This document shows positions 1-8,140 of a stretch of 64,000 nt of DNA, piece after piece. This DNA comes from DATFFO01 sp963772815 (GTDB lineage: Bacteria > Actinomycetota > Acidimicrobiia > Spongiisociales > ZC4RG35), in assembly GCA_963772815.1 (NCBI GenBank), contig CAVYYV010000005.1:558001-622000 (forward strand), read 5' to 3'. Position 1 is the stretch's first letter, and each line of letters begins with the position of its first letter. Below the pieces are notes generated by a model. That model made no database searches, was not told the origin of the DNA, and saw nothing but the letters and a program-made list of their open reading frames with translations. The position numbers were made by a program, and so were the translations under genes.

Positions 1-1
1 G

Positions 2-1138
2 GCTTCCCTGCTCGGGTTCGTGGGACTGGGAAGAGAAGAAGTGGATGAGCGTGCCGCCGGAGATCTGTTCGTGGTGGCAGGATTCCCCGAGGTGGAGATA
101 GGCGACACACTGGCCGACCCTGCCCACCCGATTCCGCTCGACCGGTTGGTGGTCGATGAACCCGTGCTGCGCATGACATTCGGTGTGAACACTTCTCCGA
201 TGGCAGGAACTTCGGGCACCCTTCTCACCTCCCGCCAGATCCGAAACCGCCTCGAACGCGAGGTGCTGGGAAATGTCTCGATCCGCATCGCCGAGACGTC
301 GAGCCCGGAGGTCATCGAGGTAGCCGGCCGGGGTGAACTCCAGCTGGCCGTCTTGATCGAGTCGATGCGCCGCGAGGGATTTGAACTGCAGGTGAGCCGC
401 CCTGAGGTCCTGATTCGACAGATCAACGGCCTCCGTCACGAACCTCGTGAGCAGACGATGGTCGACGTGCCTGATGAGTACGTCGGAGCTGTAACCCAGG
501 CTCTTGCCTCCCGACGGGCAAAGGTCGACGACATGCGTCCCGGCGATAGAAGCCGGATGATCGTGTCGGCCAGAGGCTCCGCCCGGGGTCTGATTGGCTT
601 CCGCTCCGAGCTGATGACCACCACCCGCGGAACCGCACTCGTGACCCAGCAACACGACGGATGGATGCCTTGGGCAGGCGACCTCCCCGGCCGGGTGGGC
701 GGAGCGATGATCTCGGACCGGTCGGGCGCGGCGACGGCCTACGCACTCGACAACCTTCAGAAACGGGGAGTGTTGTTCATCGGCCCAGGCGATCCCGTGT
801 ACGAGGGGATGATCATCGGCGAGCATTCCCGGCCGGCCGAGATGTCTGCCAATCCCACCAGGGCAAAGCAACTCACCAACATTCGCGCCGCCGGGTCGGA
901 CGAGGCGGTCATCCTCAAAGACCCCCGGCGGCTCACTCTGGAGAGAGCCATCGAGTGGATCGAAGACGATGAGCTGGTAGAGGTCACGCCGACCGCAATC
1001 CGGGCGCGCGAAGAGGTACCTGCGCGATCAGGATCGACGGCAAGCGGCCAAAGCCGGCCCGAAATAGCCCGTCCAGTCTCAGCAGATCGAAGGCTCGCCG
1101 AGATCGCGTCAGTCAGGCCCCGGGCCGGGTCAGGATGA
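2..1138 (+). CDS. typA: TypA/BipA ribosome-associated GTPase, C-terminal part
   Basis: The gene runs in from before the window, so the GTPase domain is missing. What remains is the TypA middle and C-terminal region. It starts in the translation-factor beta-barrel (motif GDTLADP) and continues through the elongation-factor-like fold (GRGELQLAVLIESMRREG) and the TypA-specific C-terminal domain (ARGLIGFRSELMTTTRGTA and GMIIGEHSRPAEM). TypA is a translational GTPase that binds ribosomes and helps stress adaptation and ribosome assembly. The last 40 residues form a low-complexity basic tail beyond the conserved core. The stop overlaps the 3' end of the convergent mscS-type gene by 9 bases. Family assignment is very secure. 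Confidence 0.96.
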   Translation, partial: ASLLGFVGLGREEVDERAAGDLFVVAGFPEVEIGDTLADPAHPIPLDRLVVDEPVLRMTFGVNTSPMAGTSGTLLTSRQIRNRLEREVLGNVSIRIAETSSPEVIEVAGRGELQLAVLIESMRREGFELQVSRPEVLIRQINGLRHEPREQTMVDVPDEYVGAVTQALASRRAKVDDMRPGDRSRMIVSARGSARGLIGFRSELMTTTRGTALVTQQHDGWMPWAGDLPGRVGGAMISDRSGAATAYALDNLQKRGVLFIGPGDPVYEGMIIGEHSRPAEMSANPTRAKQLTNIRAAGSDEAVILKDPRRLTLERAIEWIEDDELVEVTPTAIRAREEVPARSGSTASGQSRPEIARPVSADRRLAEIASVRPRAGSG

Positions 1139-2243
1139 CTCGTCCTCATCGGGCTGATCGCTGCTCTGATCGGCCGTCGCCGTGGCCCCTTCTTCCGCCG
1201 CCGCCTTACCGCGGGCAGGTGAGGGAGCACTGGGGTCCCGCTGGGTGGACGCCTCGGGTTCTGCCTCGGCTCGACGAATCCAGACCGTGCGCTGGGGAAA
1301 GGGGATCTCGATTCCGGCGTTGTCGAAAGCCAACTTGACGCGTCGGCGCAACTCCCGCGATATCGCCCACTGCTCACCAGGTTTGGTCTGGATCACCAAT
1401 CGGATGGTCACCGAGTCCGAGCCGAGCTCCTGCACGCCCCAGATCTCCGGATCGGCCAGGAACAGCGGCTCATAGGCTTCCTCATGAGCCATGGCGTCGG
1501 CCACATCCTTGATTTCCTGTGCCGCCTGGTCGATGTCGGCGCCATAGGCCACGCCGATGTCCAAGAGGGCGCGCGACCACTCCTGACTCCATGTTCCCCA
1601 CCCGCCGGATCTCGCCATTGGGTACATGCCAGAGGGTTCCGGTGACGTCGCGCAACCGTGTAGAGCGGAGCCCCAGTCCCTCCACAACCCCGGTCGCATC
1701 ACCCACATCCACCACGTCCCCCACCCCGAACTGGTCCTCGACCAGCATGAAGAAGCCAGACAGGAAATCCTTCACCAGATCCTGAGCTCCAAACCCGAGC
1801 GCCACACCGACGATGCCGGCGCCGGCGAGGAGCGGCCCGACGTTGACCCCGAACGTGGACGCCAGGATGGTGACGATCACCACCGTCCAGACCACTAGAC
1901 CTATGGCGCTGGAAAAGATGGTACCGAGGGTGTCCATGCGCTGGGCCCTACGAGCCGAATAGACGGCGGGCCCGCCTGGCCCGATCCCGAAAGCGCTCGG
2001 AGCCGGTCGCTCCTTCAATTGGGCGATGACGCGTCGGTTGAAACGTCGGAGAAGGCTGATCACCGCCCAGGCTGCGACGACGGCGACGACGATCTGGAAG
2101 AGAGGTTCGATGATCCAACCCAAGGCCCCGGCCGTGAGACTCCCCTCGGGGAGATTGAACATCCTGATCACGAAATCGGTGATTGGTCGGGCGGGATTGG
2201 CGTGGGGAATCGTTGTCGTGGTGGTCTGGGCGAGAACGAGCAT
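1130..2243 (-). pseudogene. MscS-family small-conductance mechanosensitive channel, frameshifted
   Basis: Two overlapping reading frames together make one MscS-like protein of about 370 residues. The N-terminal frame (from ATG 2243) has three membrane segments and the pore-lining TM3 and beta-domain entry (GAGIVGVALGFGAQDLVKD, then QFGVGDVVDV). The C-terminal frame, ending at 1130, resumes with SQEWSRALLDIGVAYG and runs to a charged tail. The join lies at about 1588-1591. There the coding strand reads aacATGgAGTCAGG, and removing one G restores the family sequence VGNM-SQEWSRA. Both halves are otherwise well conserved, so this is either a very recent mutation or an assembly/sequencing error. 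MscS channels release solutes from the cell during osmotic downshock. It is divergent from the IclR-PNPOx gene and convergent with typA. Confidence 0.85.
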
Positions 2244-2283
2244 CGGCCAGCCAGAGCGTAGCCCAACGGCCCGTGAGGATCGC

Positions 2284-2301
2284 TGTCCAGCATGCTGGAC
2301 A
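2284..2301. promoter_or_regulatory. Perfect 18-bp palindrome, likely operator
   Basis: The sequence TGTCCAGCATGCTGGACA is a perfect inverted repeat about 40 bases before the IclR-PNPOx start, in the gap shared with the divergent mscS-type gene. A further GCTGGACA half-site follows at 2314-2321. Placement and symmetry suggest an autoregulatory operator for the adjacent IclR-type protein. This is inferred from position only. Confidence 0.6.
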
Positions 2302-2327
2302 CCTTTCTATGCTGCTGGACACACTGC

Positions 2328-2333
2328 TAGCCT
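2328..2333 (+). promoter_or_regulatory. Putative -10 box of a leaderless promoter
   Basis: TAGCCT ends six bases before the GTG at 2340, with no Shine-Dalgarno sequence in between. This is the spacing expected when transcription starts at the initiation codon, as is common in actinobacteria. It supports 2340 as the start. Confidence 0.45.
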
Positions 2334-2339
2334 GTTCGG

Positions 2340-3512
2340 GTGACGTCGACCGACTACTCACAGCAGGTTCCGGCCGCCGAGCGCACCCTCCGCGTGCTGG
2401 AGGCACTGTCCGGTGCGGGCCGAGGGATGAGCACAGCCGAACTGCTGGACGAGTTGGGAGGCTCTCGCAGCGGTCTCTACGCCCTGCTGAACACGCTCAA
2501 AGCTCGCCGCTACGTGGAATCGGAGGAAGGACGGCATCGCCTGGGACCGGCGCTCTGGGAGCTGCTCCCGGACCGTCCCCAGGCCCTCGATACCTTGCTG
2601 AATGCCTTCGCCGAGGAGACGAGGGGCATCGGCTGTTCGGAAACCATCGCTCTGGCCTGGCCCGAGCCCGGCGGCACGATCCTGGTCGCGGAGTACGAGC
2701 CGGATCGACCGGTCAGGGTTGTGTATCGCACCGGTACCCAGAGATCCGAGTCCGCCGCCGACGGGCTCGTCATGGCGGCCGGCGGCGAGGGGGACCAAAA
2801 CGATCTCCGCCGAATCCGGACGAGCGGAGAGGCCAGATGGTCCGACCACGAGGTGACCGAACTCGCGGTTCCCGTATGTGCGGACGGCGTCACCCCCACC
2901 GCGGCTCTCCTGGCCGGAATGCCCTCCGAAAGAGCCGACGAGCAAGCCCTCCGAGACTTGAGCCGTCTCATCCGCCAGATGGCAGCACGTCTCTCCTACC
3001 GACTTGGGGCAGGTGTCTACCAGCCGTATGGCTGGGCCGCTTCCGAACCGGTAGGCCCGACCCGCGATCTGAACGAGGAAGAGCTGGACGACTTCCTGCG
3101 CGGAGTCTGGGGCGCCCAGCTCGCCTGCGTCCGCGCCGATGGCACGCCCCACGTGGTTCCGCTCTGGTACGAGTGGGACGGCCAGGCGATGTGGCTGGCG
3201 GCCTCCCCCGGCTCATCGTGGCGCACCCACATTTCCGAGAACCCCTTGGTCTCGGTCACGCTCGACGAGCCCTGGCCACCTCTGCGACGACTATTCCTGT
3301 CCGGCCGTGCCGAGGAAGTGGAGGAACCCGATGTCCCGGGCGGGCTGGCCGGTCTGCGCAGGCGGCTTGCCACTCGCTATCTGGGCCAGGGAGCCGAGAC
3401 TCGGGCGGAGTTGAGCGAGGTCGAGGGTTGGGTGGCGGTGCGCATCACCCCAGAGCGGATCCATGGCCGCAAAGGCCTCGGCCCCACCCCGCTGGTGGAG
3501 GTGGCGTCGTGA
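2340..3512 (+). CDS. IclR-type transcription regulator fused to a PNPOx-like flavin/F420-binding domain
   Basis: This 390-residue protein has an IclR-style winged helix at about residues 10-75 (ERTLRVLEALS, then SGLYALLNTLKARRYV). A poorly conserved IclR effector-like region follows at about 80-230. The C-terminal domain, about 245-385, is of the pyridoxamine 5'-phosphate oxidase/PPOX split-barrel type (ACVRADGTPHVVPLWYEWDGQ, NPLVSVTLD, and a terminal VRITPERI strand). Normal IclR proteins are about 250 residues, so the split-barrel is an extra domain that could sense flavin, F420 or a B6 vitamer. The gene overlaps the ABC ATPase start by 4 bases and heads the uptake operon, so it probably controls it through the upstream palindrome. 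The start is chosen from the leaderless -10 spacing. Domain calls are good, ligand unknown. Confidence 0.85.
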   Translation: MTSTDYSQQVPAAERTLRVLEALSGAGRGMSTAELLDELGGSRSGLYALLNTLKARRYVESEEGRHRLGPALWELLPDRPQALDTLLNAFAEETRGIGCSETIALAWPEPGGTILVAEYEPDRPVRVVYRTGTQRSESAADGLVMAAGGEGDQNDLRRIRTSGEARWSDHEVTELAVPVCADGVTPTAALLAGMPSERADEQALRDLSRLIRQMAARLSYRLGAGVYQPYGWAASEPVGPTRDLNEEELDDFLRGVWGAQLACVRADGTPHVVPLWYEWDGQAMWLAASPGSSWRTHISENPLVSVTLDEPWPPLRRLFLSGRAEEVEEPDVPGGLAGLRRRLATRYLGQGAETRAELSEVEGWVAVRITPERIHGRKGLGPTPLVEVAS

Positions 3513-4270
3513 ACCTGGAGTTGGCGGGAGTCGGCAAGACCTACGGAGATCCGCCGGTTCCAGCCCTCGAAGAGATCGAACTGAAGGCAGCCGAAGGTTC
3601 CTTCACCGCCGTGGTTGGAGCCTCCGGATCGGGCAAGTCGACCTTGCTCCGGATAATCGGCGGCCTGACCGAGCCTTCGGCAGGACGGGTCACGATGGGT
3701 GGGCGTACTCCACAGCAGCTCCGTCGCGACAAGGCGGTGGGGTGGATGGCTCAGCGCCCGGCCCTGCTCCCGTGGCGGACCGTGACGGACAACGTGGCAC
3801 TCGCCCAATCGATCAACCCACAGTCAGGGCGCCGCGTGTCGCCACCGGCCGAGCTTCTGGAGATGGTCGGGCTGAGCCGGTCGGCCCGCTCCTACCCGGG
3901 TGAGCTCTCGGGAGGCATGCAGCAACGGGTGGCACTGGCCCGAACCCTGGCCATCGGAGCGCCGCTGTGGCTAATGGACGAGCCCTTCTCGTCGCTCGAT
4001 GAGCTGACTCGCGAATCTCTGGCCGGTGAGCTGCTGGCCATCTGGCAGAAGTTTCGTCCCACAGTGGTCTGGGTGACCCATCACATCCCCGAGGCGGTGG
4101 CCCTGGCGGACCGGATCGTTCTCCTCACTCCCGGTCCCGGGACGATGGCAGGCGTGCTGGATGTGGATCTTGCCCGACCCCGCGACACCACCTCCATCCT
4201 CTTCCAGGACATCGTCCGCCGGGCGCGGGACATCCTGCGCCGCTCTGCCGATTCAGAGGTACCGGCATGA
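3509..4270 (+). CDS. ABC transporter ATP-binding protein, NitT/TauT (SsuB/ThiZ-like) family
   Basis: A 253-residue ATPase that energises import through the permease encoded next. Walker A is GASGSGKST, the Q-loop follows, the signature is LSGGMQQRVALART, Walker B is LWLMDEPFSSLD, and the H-loop is in VWVTHHIPEA. The sequence MAQRPALLPWRTVTDNV is typical of the nitrate/sulfonate/thiamine-precursor import class. The GTG start overlaps the regulator's stop (GTGA), and the end overlaps the permease start ATG, so three genes are translationally coupled. With a THI5-like binding protein downstream, the substrate is probably a small organic cofactor precursor or similar compound. The exact substrate cannot be read from the sequence. 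Confidence 0.92.
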   Translation: MNLELAGVGKTYGDPPVPALEEIELKAAEGSFTAVVGASGSGKSTLLRIIGGLTEPSAGRVTMGGRTPQQLRRDKAVGWMAQRPALLPWRTVTDNVALAQSINPQSGRRVSPPAELLEMVGLSRSARSYPGELSGGMQQRVALARTLAIGAPLWLMDEPFSSLDELTRESLAGELLAIWQKFRPTVVWVTHHIPEAVALADRIVLLTPGPGTMAGVLDVDLARPRDTTSILFQDIVRRARDILRRSADSEVPA

Positions 4271-5002
4271 GAAGGCCCTGGATCGGAATCCTGTTGGTCT
4301 TGGTGGTCCTCGGGTCATGGGAGGCCGCCGTTCGCATCACCGCCACCCCGGTCTACCTGGTTCCCGCCCCCAGCGATGTAGACGCGGGTGCTGGGTCAGG
4401 ACGCATCCGGGCTTCTTCCGGCAGCCACCGTGACCCTGGGTGAGGCGTTGGCGGGGTTGGCCCTCGGTGCAGCGGTCGGCTTGGCCATGGCTGTTCTGAT
4501 CACGTTCTGGGCCTATCTGGAACAGGGCGTCATGTCACTGGCATTGCTGATCAAGTCGACCCCAATAATCGCCGTCGCCCCCATCCTCACCATCTGGATG
4601 GGATTCGGGGCAGGCCCCAAAGTGGTCGTCACCGCGCTCCTGACCTTCTTTCCGGTGCTGATCAACTGTCTGGAAGGGTTCCGCTCCGTCGATCCTGCCA
4701 TCGCCGACTGGTTCCATTCCATCGACGCCCCGCCCCGCCAGTTCTTCACGCAGGCACGCTGGCCCTCGGCTCGTCCCTTCCTGTTCGCCGCCCTGAAGGT
4801 GACCGCTCCCCTGGCCCTGATCGGGGCTGTGATAGCCGAGTGGATGGGAGCCTCTTCAGGTCTGGGAAGAGTGATGTGGATCTCCTACACGAACCTCGAC
4901 ATGCCGTCCCTGTTCGCCGCCGTGGGCGTGCTGGCCGCCCTGAGCGCCGCCGTCTACGGATTGGTGGTCACCACCGAGCACCGCACCCTGTACTGGACCT
5001 GA
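4267..5002 (+). pseudogene. ABC transporter permease, SsuC/ThiX-like, frameshifted
   Basis: The N-terminal frame starts at ATG 4267 (MRRPWIGILLVLVVLGSWE, then YLVPAPSDV). The remainder lies in the next frame (VLGQDASGLLPAATVTLGEA to the stop at 5002). The junction is at about 4381-4386, where one extra base in gacgcgggtg breaks the frame. Together they make a BPD_transp_1 permease of about 245 residues with six predicted membrane segments and the ATPase-coupling EAA-like region (SIDAPPRQFFTQARWPSARPF). Conservation on both sides suggests a sequencing or assembly indel, or a very recent inactivation. If the mutation is real, the uptake system is dead. Confidence 0.85.
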
Positions 5003-5012
5003 GAAGGAGACC

Positions 5013-5996
5013 ATGCGCAAGTCCGTCCTCGCCCTTCTGACGCTGCTGACGCTGGCGGCCTGCTCGTCCTCTGGTAGCACAACCGATCTCCAGCCGTTCA
5101 CTTTCATGGCCGGATTCACGCCACAAGCCGACGTTCCCTTCGTGGGTGCCTATGTGGCCAAGGACCTGGGCTACTTCGCCGACGAGGGCCTCGACGTAAC
5201 CATCGAGCACTCCTCCGGTGGGGGGGAGAACCTGCAGTTACTGGCAGCGGGGGAGGTGGATGTCACCACCCAGGACGCCGCGGTGCTGCTGGAGCGGCGA
5301 GCGGACCCGGGCCTTCCCCTCGTGTCCATCGCCCTGATCGGCCAGCACGGCCAACAAGCCTTCGTCGCCCTGGCGGACAGCGGAATCGAGACCCCGGAAG
5401 ACTGGGAGGGGCGCACGGTCGGTTATAAGGGAACTCCGCCGCCCGACGTGTTCGCAATCATGGACGCGGTTGGGGTCGACCAGTCCCAGGTCAGGTTGGT
5501 CAACGTGGGATTCGATCCCCGTATCCTCACCGAGGGCCGGGTAGACGTCTACCCGGTGTTCAAGTCGAACGAGCCAGACATCCTCAGAGGCTGGGGGTTC
5601 GACCTCAACATGTGGGATGCGGCCGACTACGGAGTCCCGACATTGGGCCTCACCTACGTGGCCACGGAGGACTCGGTCGCCAATAGGCCCGAGCAACTCA
5701 GCGCCTTCCTCAGGGCTGCCCTAGAGGGAATCGACTATGCCAGGGAGAATCCGGACAAGGCGATCGACATCGTCATGAAGTACGTGGGCGACCAAGGCGA
5801 CCCCCAGCATCAGCGCTTCATCCTGGATACGGAGATGAAGGACGCCCAGACCGACTTGACCGCCTCCCACGGCATCGGCTGGCAGACTTCGAAGCAATGG
5901 CAGGACCTCGAGGACCTGCTGCTCCAATACGACGCCCTCGACGCCCCGACGGACGTTGCCGGGGCCTTCACCACTCGCTTCCTGGCCGGGCCCTGA
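5013..5996 (+). CDS. NMT1/THI5-like substrate-binding lipoprotein
   Basis: A 327-residue solute-binding protein with a lipoprotein signal peptide (MRKSVLALLTLLTLAAC, lipobox LAAC with Cys17). Family motifs include VPFVGAYVAKDLGYFADEGLDV, a GGGENLQLLAAGEVDV ligand-site loop and EGRVDVYPVFKSNEP. It delivers ligand to the permease and ATPase encoded just upstream. The family contains pyrimidine (HMP/formylaminopyrimidine), riboflavin, sulfonate and nitrate binders. The NMT1/THI5 resemblance favours a nitrogen-heterocycle ligand, but that is an inference. A good ribosome site, gagaaggaga, sits 2 bases before ATG 5013. Confidence 0.88.
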   Translation: MRKSVLALLTLLTLAACSSSGSTTDLQPFTFMAGFTPQADVPFVGAYVAKDLGYFADEGLDVTIEHSSGGGENLQLLAAGEVDVTTQDAAVLLERRADPGLPLVSIALIGQHGQQAFVALADSGIETPEDWEGRTVGYKGTPPPDVFAIMDAVGVDQSQVRLVNVGFDPRILTEGRVDVYPVFKSNEPDILRGWGFDLNMWDAADYGVPTLGLTYVATEDSVANRPEQLSAFLRAALEGIDYARENPDKAIDIVMKYVGDQGDPQHQRFILDTEMKDAQTDLTASHGIGWQTSKQWQDLEDLLLQYDALDAPTDVAGAFTTRFLAGP

Positions 5997-6130
5997 CAGC
6001 CCGGTCCCGGCGTGCACAACGCCCCCCGGGCGTGAGGCCCTTATGCCCGGAACCCGGGGACCTTCCGCCCTGGCCGCTGACTGTGATGCGGGCGGATCAT
6101 GACGCCCATCGAATCCAGAAAGGATCACTG

Positions 6131-6775
6131 ATGAAACGGCGTACCCTCGACATCCTGTTCAGCGCAGGAGGCTTAGGAGTTGCAATTCTGTTGCTCGTCT
6201 TTGGCGTCGCCATGGTCAGCCAGGCCAACTTCGCCCAGAGCTACGTCTCCGATCAGCTATCGCAGCAGCAGATCTACTTCACCCCGGCCGAGAACCTGAG
6301 CGCCGAAGAGGCCCAGTCCGCTTGCCTGGTCCAATACGGCCAGGGAGACGAGGCCGCTCGCTTGATGACCACCGGCGCCCAGGCCGAGTGCTATGCGAAC
6401 GATTACATCGGCTTGCACCTCGACAACGCAACAGGCGGTCTGAGTTACGCCCAGTTGGGCACCCCCCAGCGACAGCTCCGGGCCCAGGTTCAGGAGGCGC
6501 AGGACACCAACGCCTCCAACCTGGAAGACCTACAGGCCCAGTTGGCCCAGATCGACGCGCAGCGCGACACGGCCTTCCACGGCGAGACCCTGCGTGGCCT
6601 CCTGCTGACCACCTACGGGTTCAGCATCCTGGGCGAGAAGGCCGCTCTGGCAGCCACGGTGGCCTTCATTGCGGCCGGCCTGCTGGCGGGCCTGTCGATC
6701 GCCGGATTCGTACACGCCTTCCGCACTCCCGAGACGAAGCCCTTCGCCCCCGTCAAGGAAACGGTTGGAGTCTGA
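6131..6775 (+). CDS. Hypothetical membrane protein with two membrane segments
   Basis: 214 residues: an N-terminal membrane segment (about 12-32), an extracytoplasmic domain with two cysteines (QSACLV and QAECYAND), a glutamine-rich helical stretch (about 115-145) that could be a coiled coil, and a second membrane segment (about 177-198) before a short proline-containing tail. The ribosome site aaaggatc precedes ATG 6131 by about 6 bases. I do not recognise a named family. It follows the ABC operon on the same strand after a 134-base gap, so a functional link is possible but unproven. Confidence 0.7.
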   Translation: MKRRTLDILFSAGGLGVAILLLVFGVAMVSQANFAQSYVSDQLSQQQIYFTPAENLSAEEAQSACLVQYGQGDEAARLMTTGAQAECYANDYIGLHLDNATGGLSYAQLGTPQRQLRAQVQEAQDTNASNLEDLQAQLAQIDAQRDTAFHGETLRGLLLTTYGFSILGEKAALAATVAFIAAGLLAGLSIAGFVHAFRTPETKPFAPVKETVGV

Positions 6776-6852
6776 GCGACAGACGCGACTCCGTCAACAT
6801 CCGATCCCCGGACTCGAGTCCGGGGATCGGCGCGCGTCTGGACCATCTGAAG

Positions 6853-6941
6853 CGGAGGGGGCGGGATTCGAACCCGCGAGACCCCGCAAGGGGCCTAACG
6901 GTTTTCAAGACCGTCGCCTTCGACCGCTCGGCCACCCCTCC
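6853..6941 (-). tRNA. tRNA-Ser(UGA)
   Basis: The gene reads from 6941 down to 6853. It has a GGAGGGG/CCCCUCC acceptor stem, a UGA anticodon in loop CUUGAAA, a long class II variable arm and a T-loop UUCGAAU. CCA is not encoded. The 5' half (high-coordinate side) appears to be part of an integration boundary, because a partial copy occurs at 14731-14777. Confidence 0.95.
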
Positions 6942-7328
6942 GGTTGTCTAAACCCCCCTGGTCAGAGGCTTGTGACGGCCTCTGTTCGGGAAGCTCGACA
7001 ACGTTTGGGCCGCTCTTGGGCCGCACCAGATAGCGATGAGCTGCATCGAGACGGTCCATCACTGGGTCGAAAGCGTCCCCGAACAGGTGGGTGTAGATGC
7101 TCAGCGTAATCATCGGGGACCGATGTCCTAGTTGCGTCTGGATCTCTTTGACGTCGGAGCCCGCGCCCTCATCAGCGAGGCACCGGTGTGTCTCAGAGCA
7201 TGTGGCGTGAGTCCCTCGAGTCCCGAATCAGCGGTGGCTGGATCCCAGACTCTGCGCCGATACGGCTGGTAACGCAGCGGCCCGCCGTTGTCGAACCACA
7301 GTCGTGGCGTTTCGCCGACGAACTAGCC
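6895..7328 (-). pseudogene. Tyrosine integrase remnant (C-terminal catalytic part)
   Basis: The minus strand encodes the end of a phage-type integrase in two frames. The first piece reads FVGETPRLWFDNGGPLRYQP and later LTPHALRHTGASLM (the HxLRH active-site box). After a frameshift near 7155-7170 it continues DVKEIQTQLGHRSPMITL and SIYTHLFGDAFDPV (the LGH and Tyr boxes). An in-frame stop (7326-7328) precedes the preserved part, so the DNA-binding N-terminus is lost. The 3' end overlaps the tRNA-Ser 5' half. This is the expected position for the integrase of an element inserted in that tRNA. It is clearly nonfunctional now. Confidence 0.85.
7004..7027. repeat. Left arm-type direct repeat of the tRNA-Ser island
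   Basis: The region contains two TTGGGCCGC units close together, the second reading TTGGGCCGCA. It matches 14611-14634 at 19 of 24 positions in the same orientation. Such repeats near att sites usually bind the integrase N-terminal domain. Confidence 0.5.
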
Positions 7329-7439
7329 TCGGAGGTCGCCACGTACACCTCCTAGGAGCATCGTCCCTCGGCGGCGCTCGATCTCGATGACATCGACGCG
7401 CCAGCGGCGTTCGATACACGCCACGGGCAGGAGGCCGCC

Positions 7440-7625
7440 GTGCCACGAAACATGGCCGAGTACATTCGCCGTTTGGTGGCCCGCGATCTGGACTCGGTTT
7501 CCCCTGAGGCCGACCCCGGTCCGATTATCGGGATCGGCAGCTCCGGGGGGAGCGACATCGCCGCAGAAGGAAAAGCAGCGATGGTCGCCGATGCCGTCGC
7601 CGGCCGGAGGGCGCCCCGTAGGTGA
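7440..7625 (+). CDS. Probable VapB/RHH-type antitoxin, short
   Basis: A 61-residue protein (MPRNMAEYIRRLVARDLDS, then GIGSSGGSDIAAEGKAAM) typical of the second helix and toxin-wrapping tail of actinobacterial VapB antitoxins. The GTG at 7440 has a good ribosome site (caggagg, 5 bases away). The usual N-terminal beta-strand of the DNA-binding domain is absent from this start. The open frame does extend upstream to 7356 but offers no standard start codon there. It may therefore be truncated at the DNA-binding end and still able to neutralise toxin. The stop overlaps the toxin start (GTGA). Confidence 0.65.
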   Translation: MPRNMAEYIRRLVARDLDSVSPEADPGPIIGIGSSGGSDIAAEGKAAMVADAVAGRRAPRR

Positions 7626-8038
7626 CGGTATTCGTTGATACCTCGGCGTGGTACGCGGCCGCCGACAGCGATGACCGCAGCCACCAGCGCGCCGGCGCCC
7701 TCCTCCGGGAGTTGACCGGTGACCTGCTCACCACAGACCACGCGCTGATCGAGACCTGGTACCTGGCCCGGGCACGACTCGGCGCCAACATCGCCGAAGG
7801 TCTTGTATCTGGGATCCGAGTCGGGATCGCCAGAATCGAGAACACCGAGCTCTCAGACCTCGAGGTTGCAGCGGCCACCAGGGCCCGGTTCCTCGACCAG
7901 GACTTCTCCATCGTCGACCGCACCAGCTGGTCGGTGATGCTCCCACTGGGAATCCAAGAGGCGATCGCCTTCGACCGAGACTATTCCATCTTCCGGTTCG
8001 GCCGACAACGCAACAGAGCTTTCACCATCCACTCCTAA
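7622..8038 (+). CDS. vapC: PIN-domain ribonuclease toxin, VapC family
   Basis: 138 residues with the PIN fold. The first acidic residue is in VFVDTSAWYA, then comes the ALIETWYL glutamate, and a C-terminal pair of acidic positions lies in VAAATRARFLDQDFSIVDRTS and AIAFDRDYSIF. VapC toxins cleave tRNA or rRNA as Mg-dependent endonucleases and are held inactive by VapB. The GTG start at 7622 overlaps the antitoxin stop by 4 bases, the normal coupling of such pairs. It sits beside the integrase remnant, the usual location for island stabilisation modules. Confidence 0.88.
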   Translation: MTVFVDTSAWYAAADSDDRSHQRAGALLRELTGDLLTTDHALIETWYLARARLGANIAEGLVSGIRVGIARIENTELSDLEVAAATRARFLDQDFSIVDRTSWSVMLPLGIQEAIAFDRDYSIFRFGRQRNRAFTIHS

Positions 8039-8140
8039 CGCGGAATCCAACCAGACGATGAACTCGGAACGGTCCAACCACACACAAGCGACCGTGAGGA
8101 GTAACGCAGTGATCGGGTGTTCATCGGGGACGTCGGTGTC

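Noticed and set aside
2183..3508. Very long frame upstream of and continuous with the ABC ATPase
   Set aside because: It overlaps the IclR-PNPOx gene in another frame, has arginine/proline-rich shadow composition, and the ATPase similarity begins only at 3509.
1585..4390. Idea that the enlarged-loop tRNA mimics act as +1 frameshift suppressors for the two frameshifted genes
   Set aside because: The units lack a T-loop and normal acceptor stem, and the frameshift sites do not present a matching four-base codon at the break. A sequencing indel is simpler.
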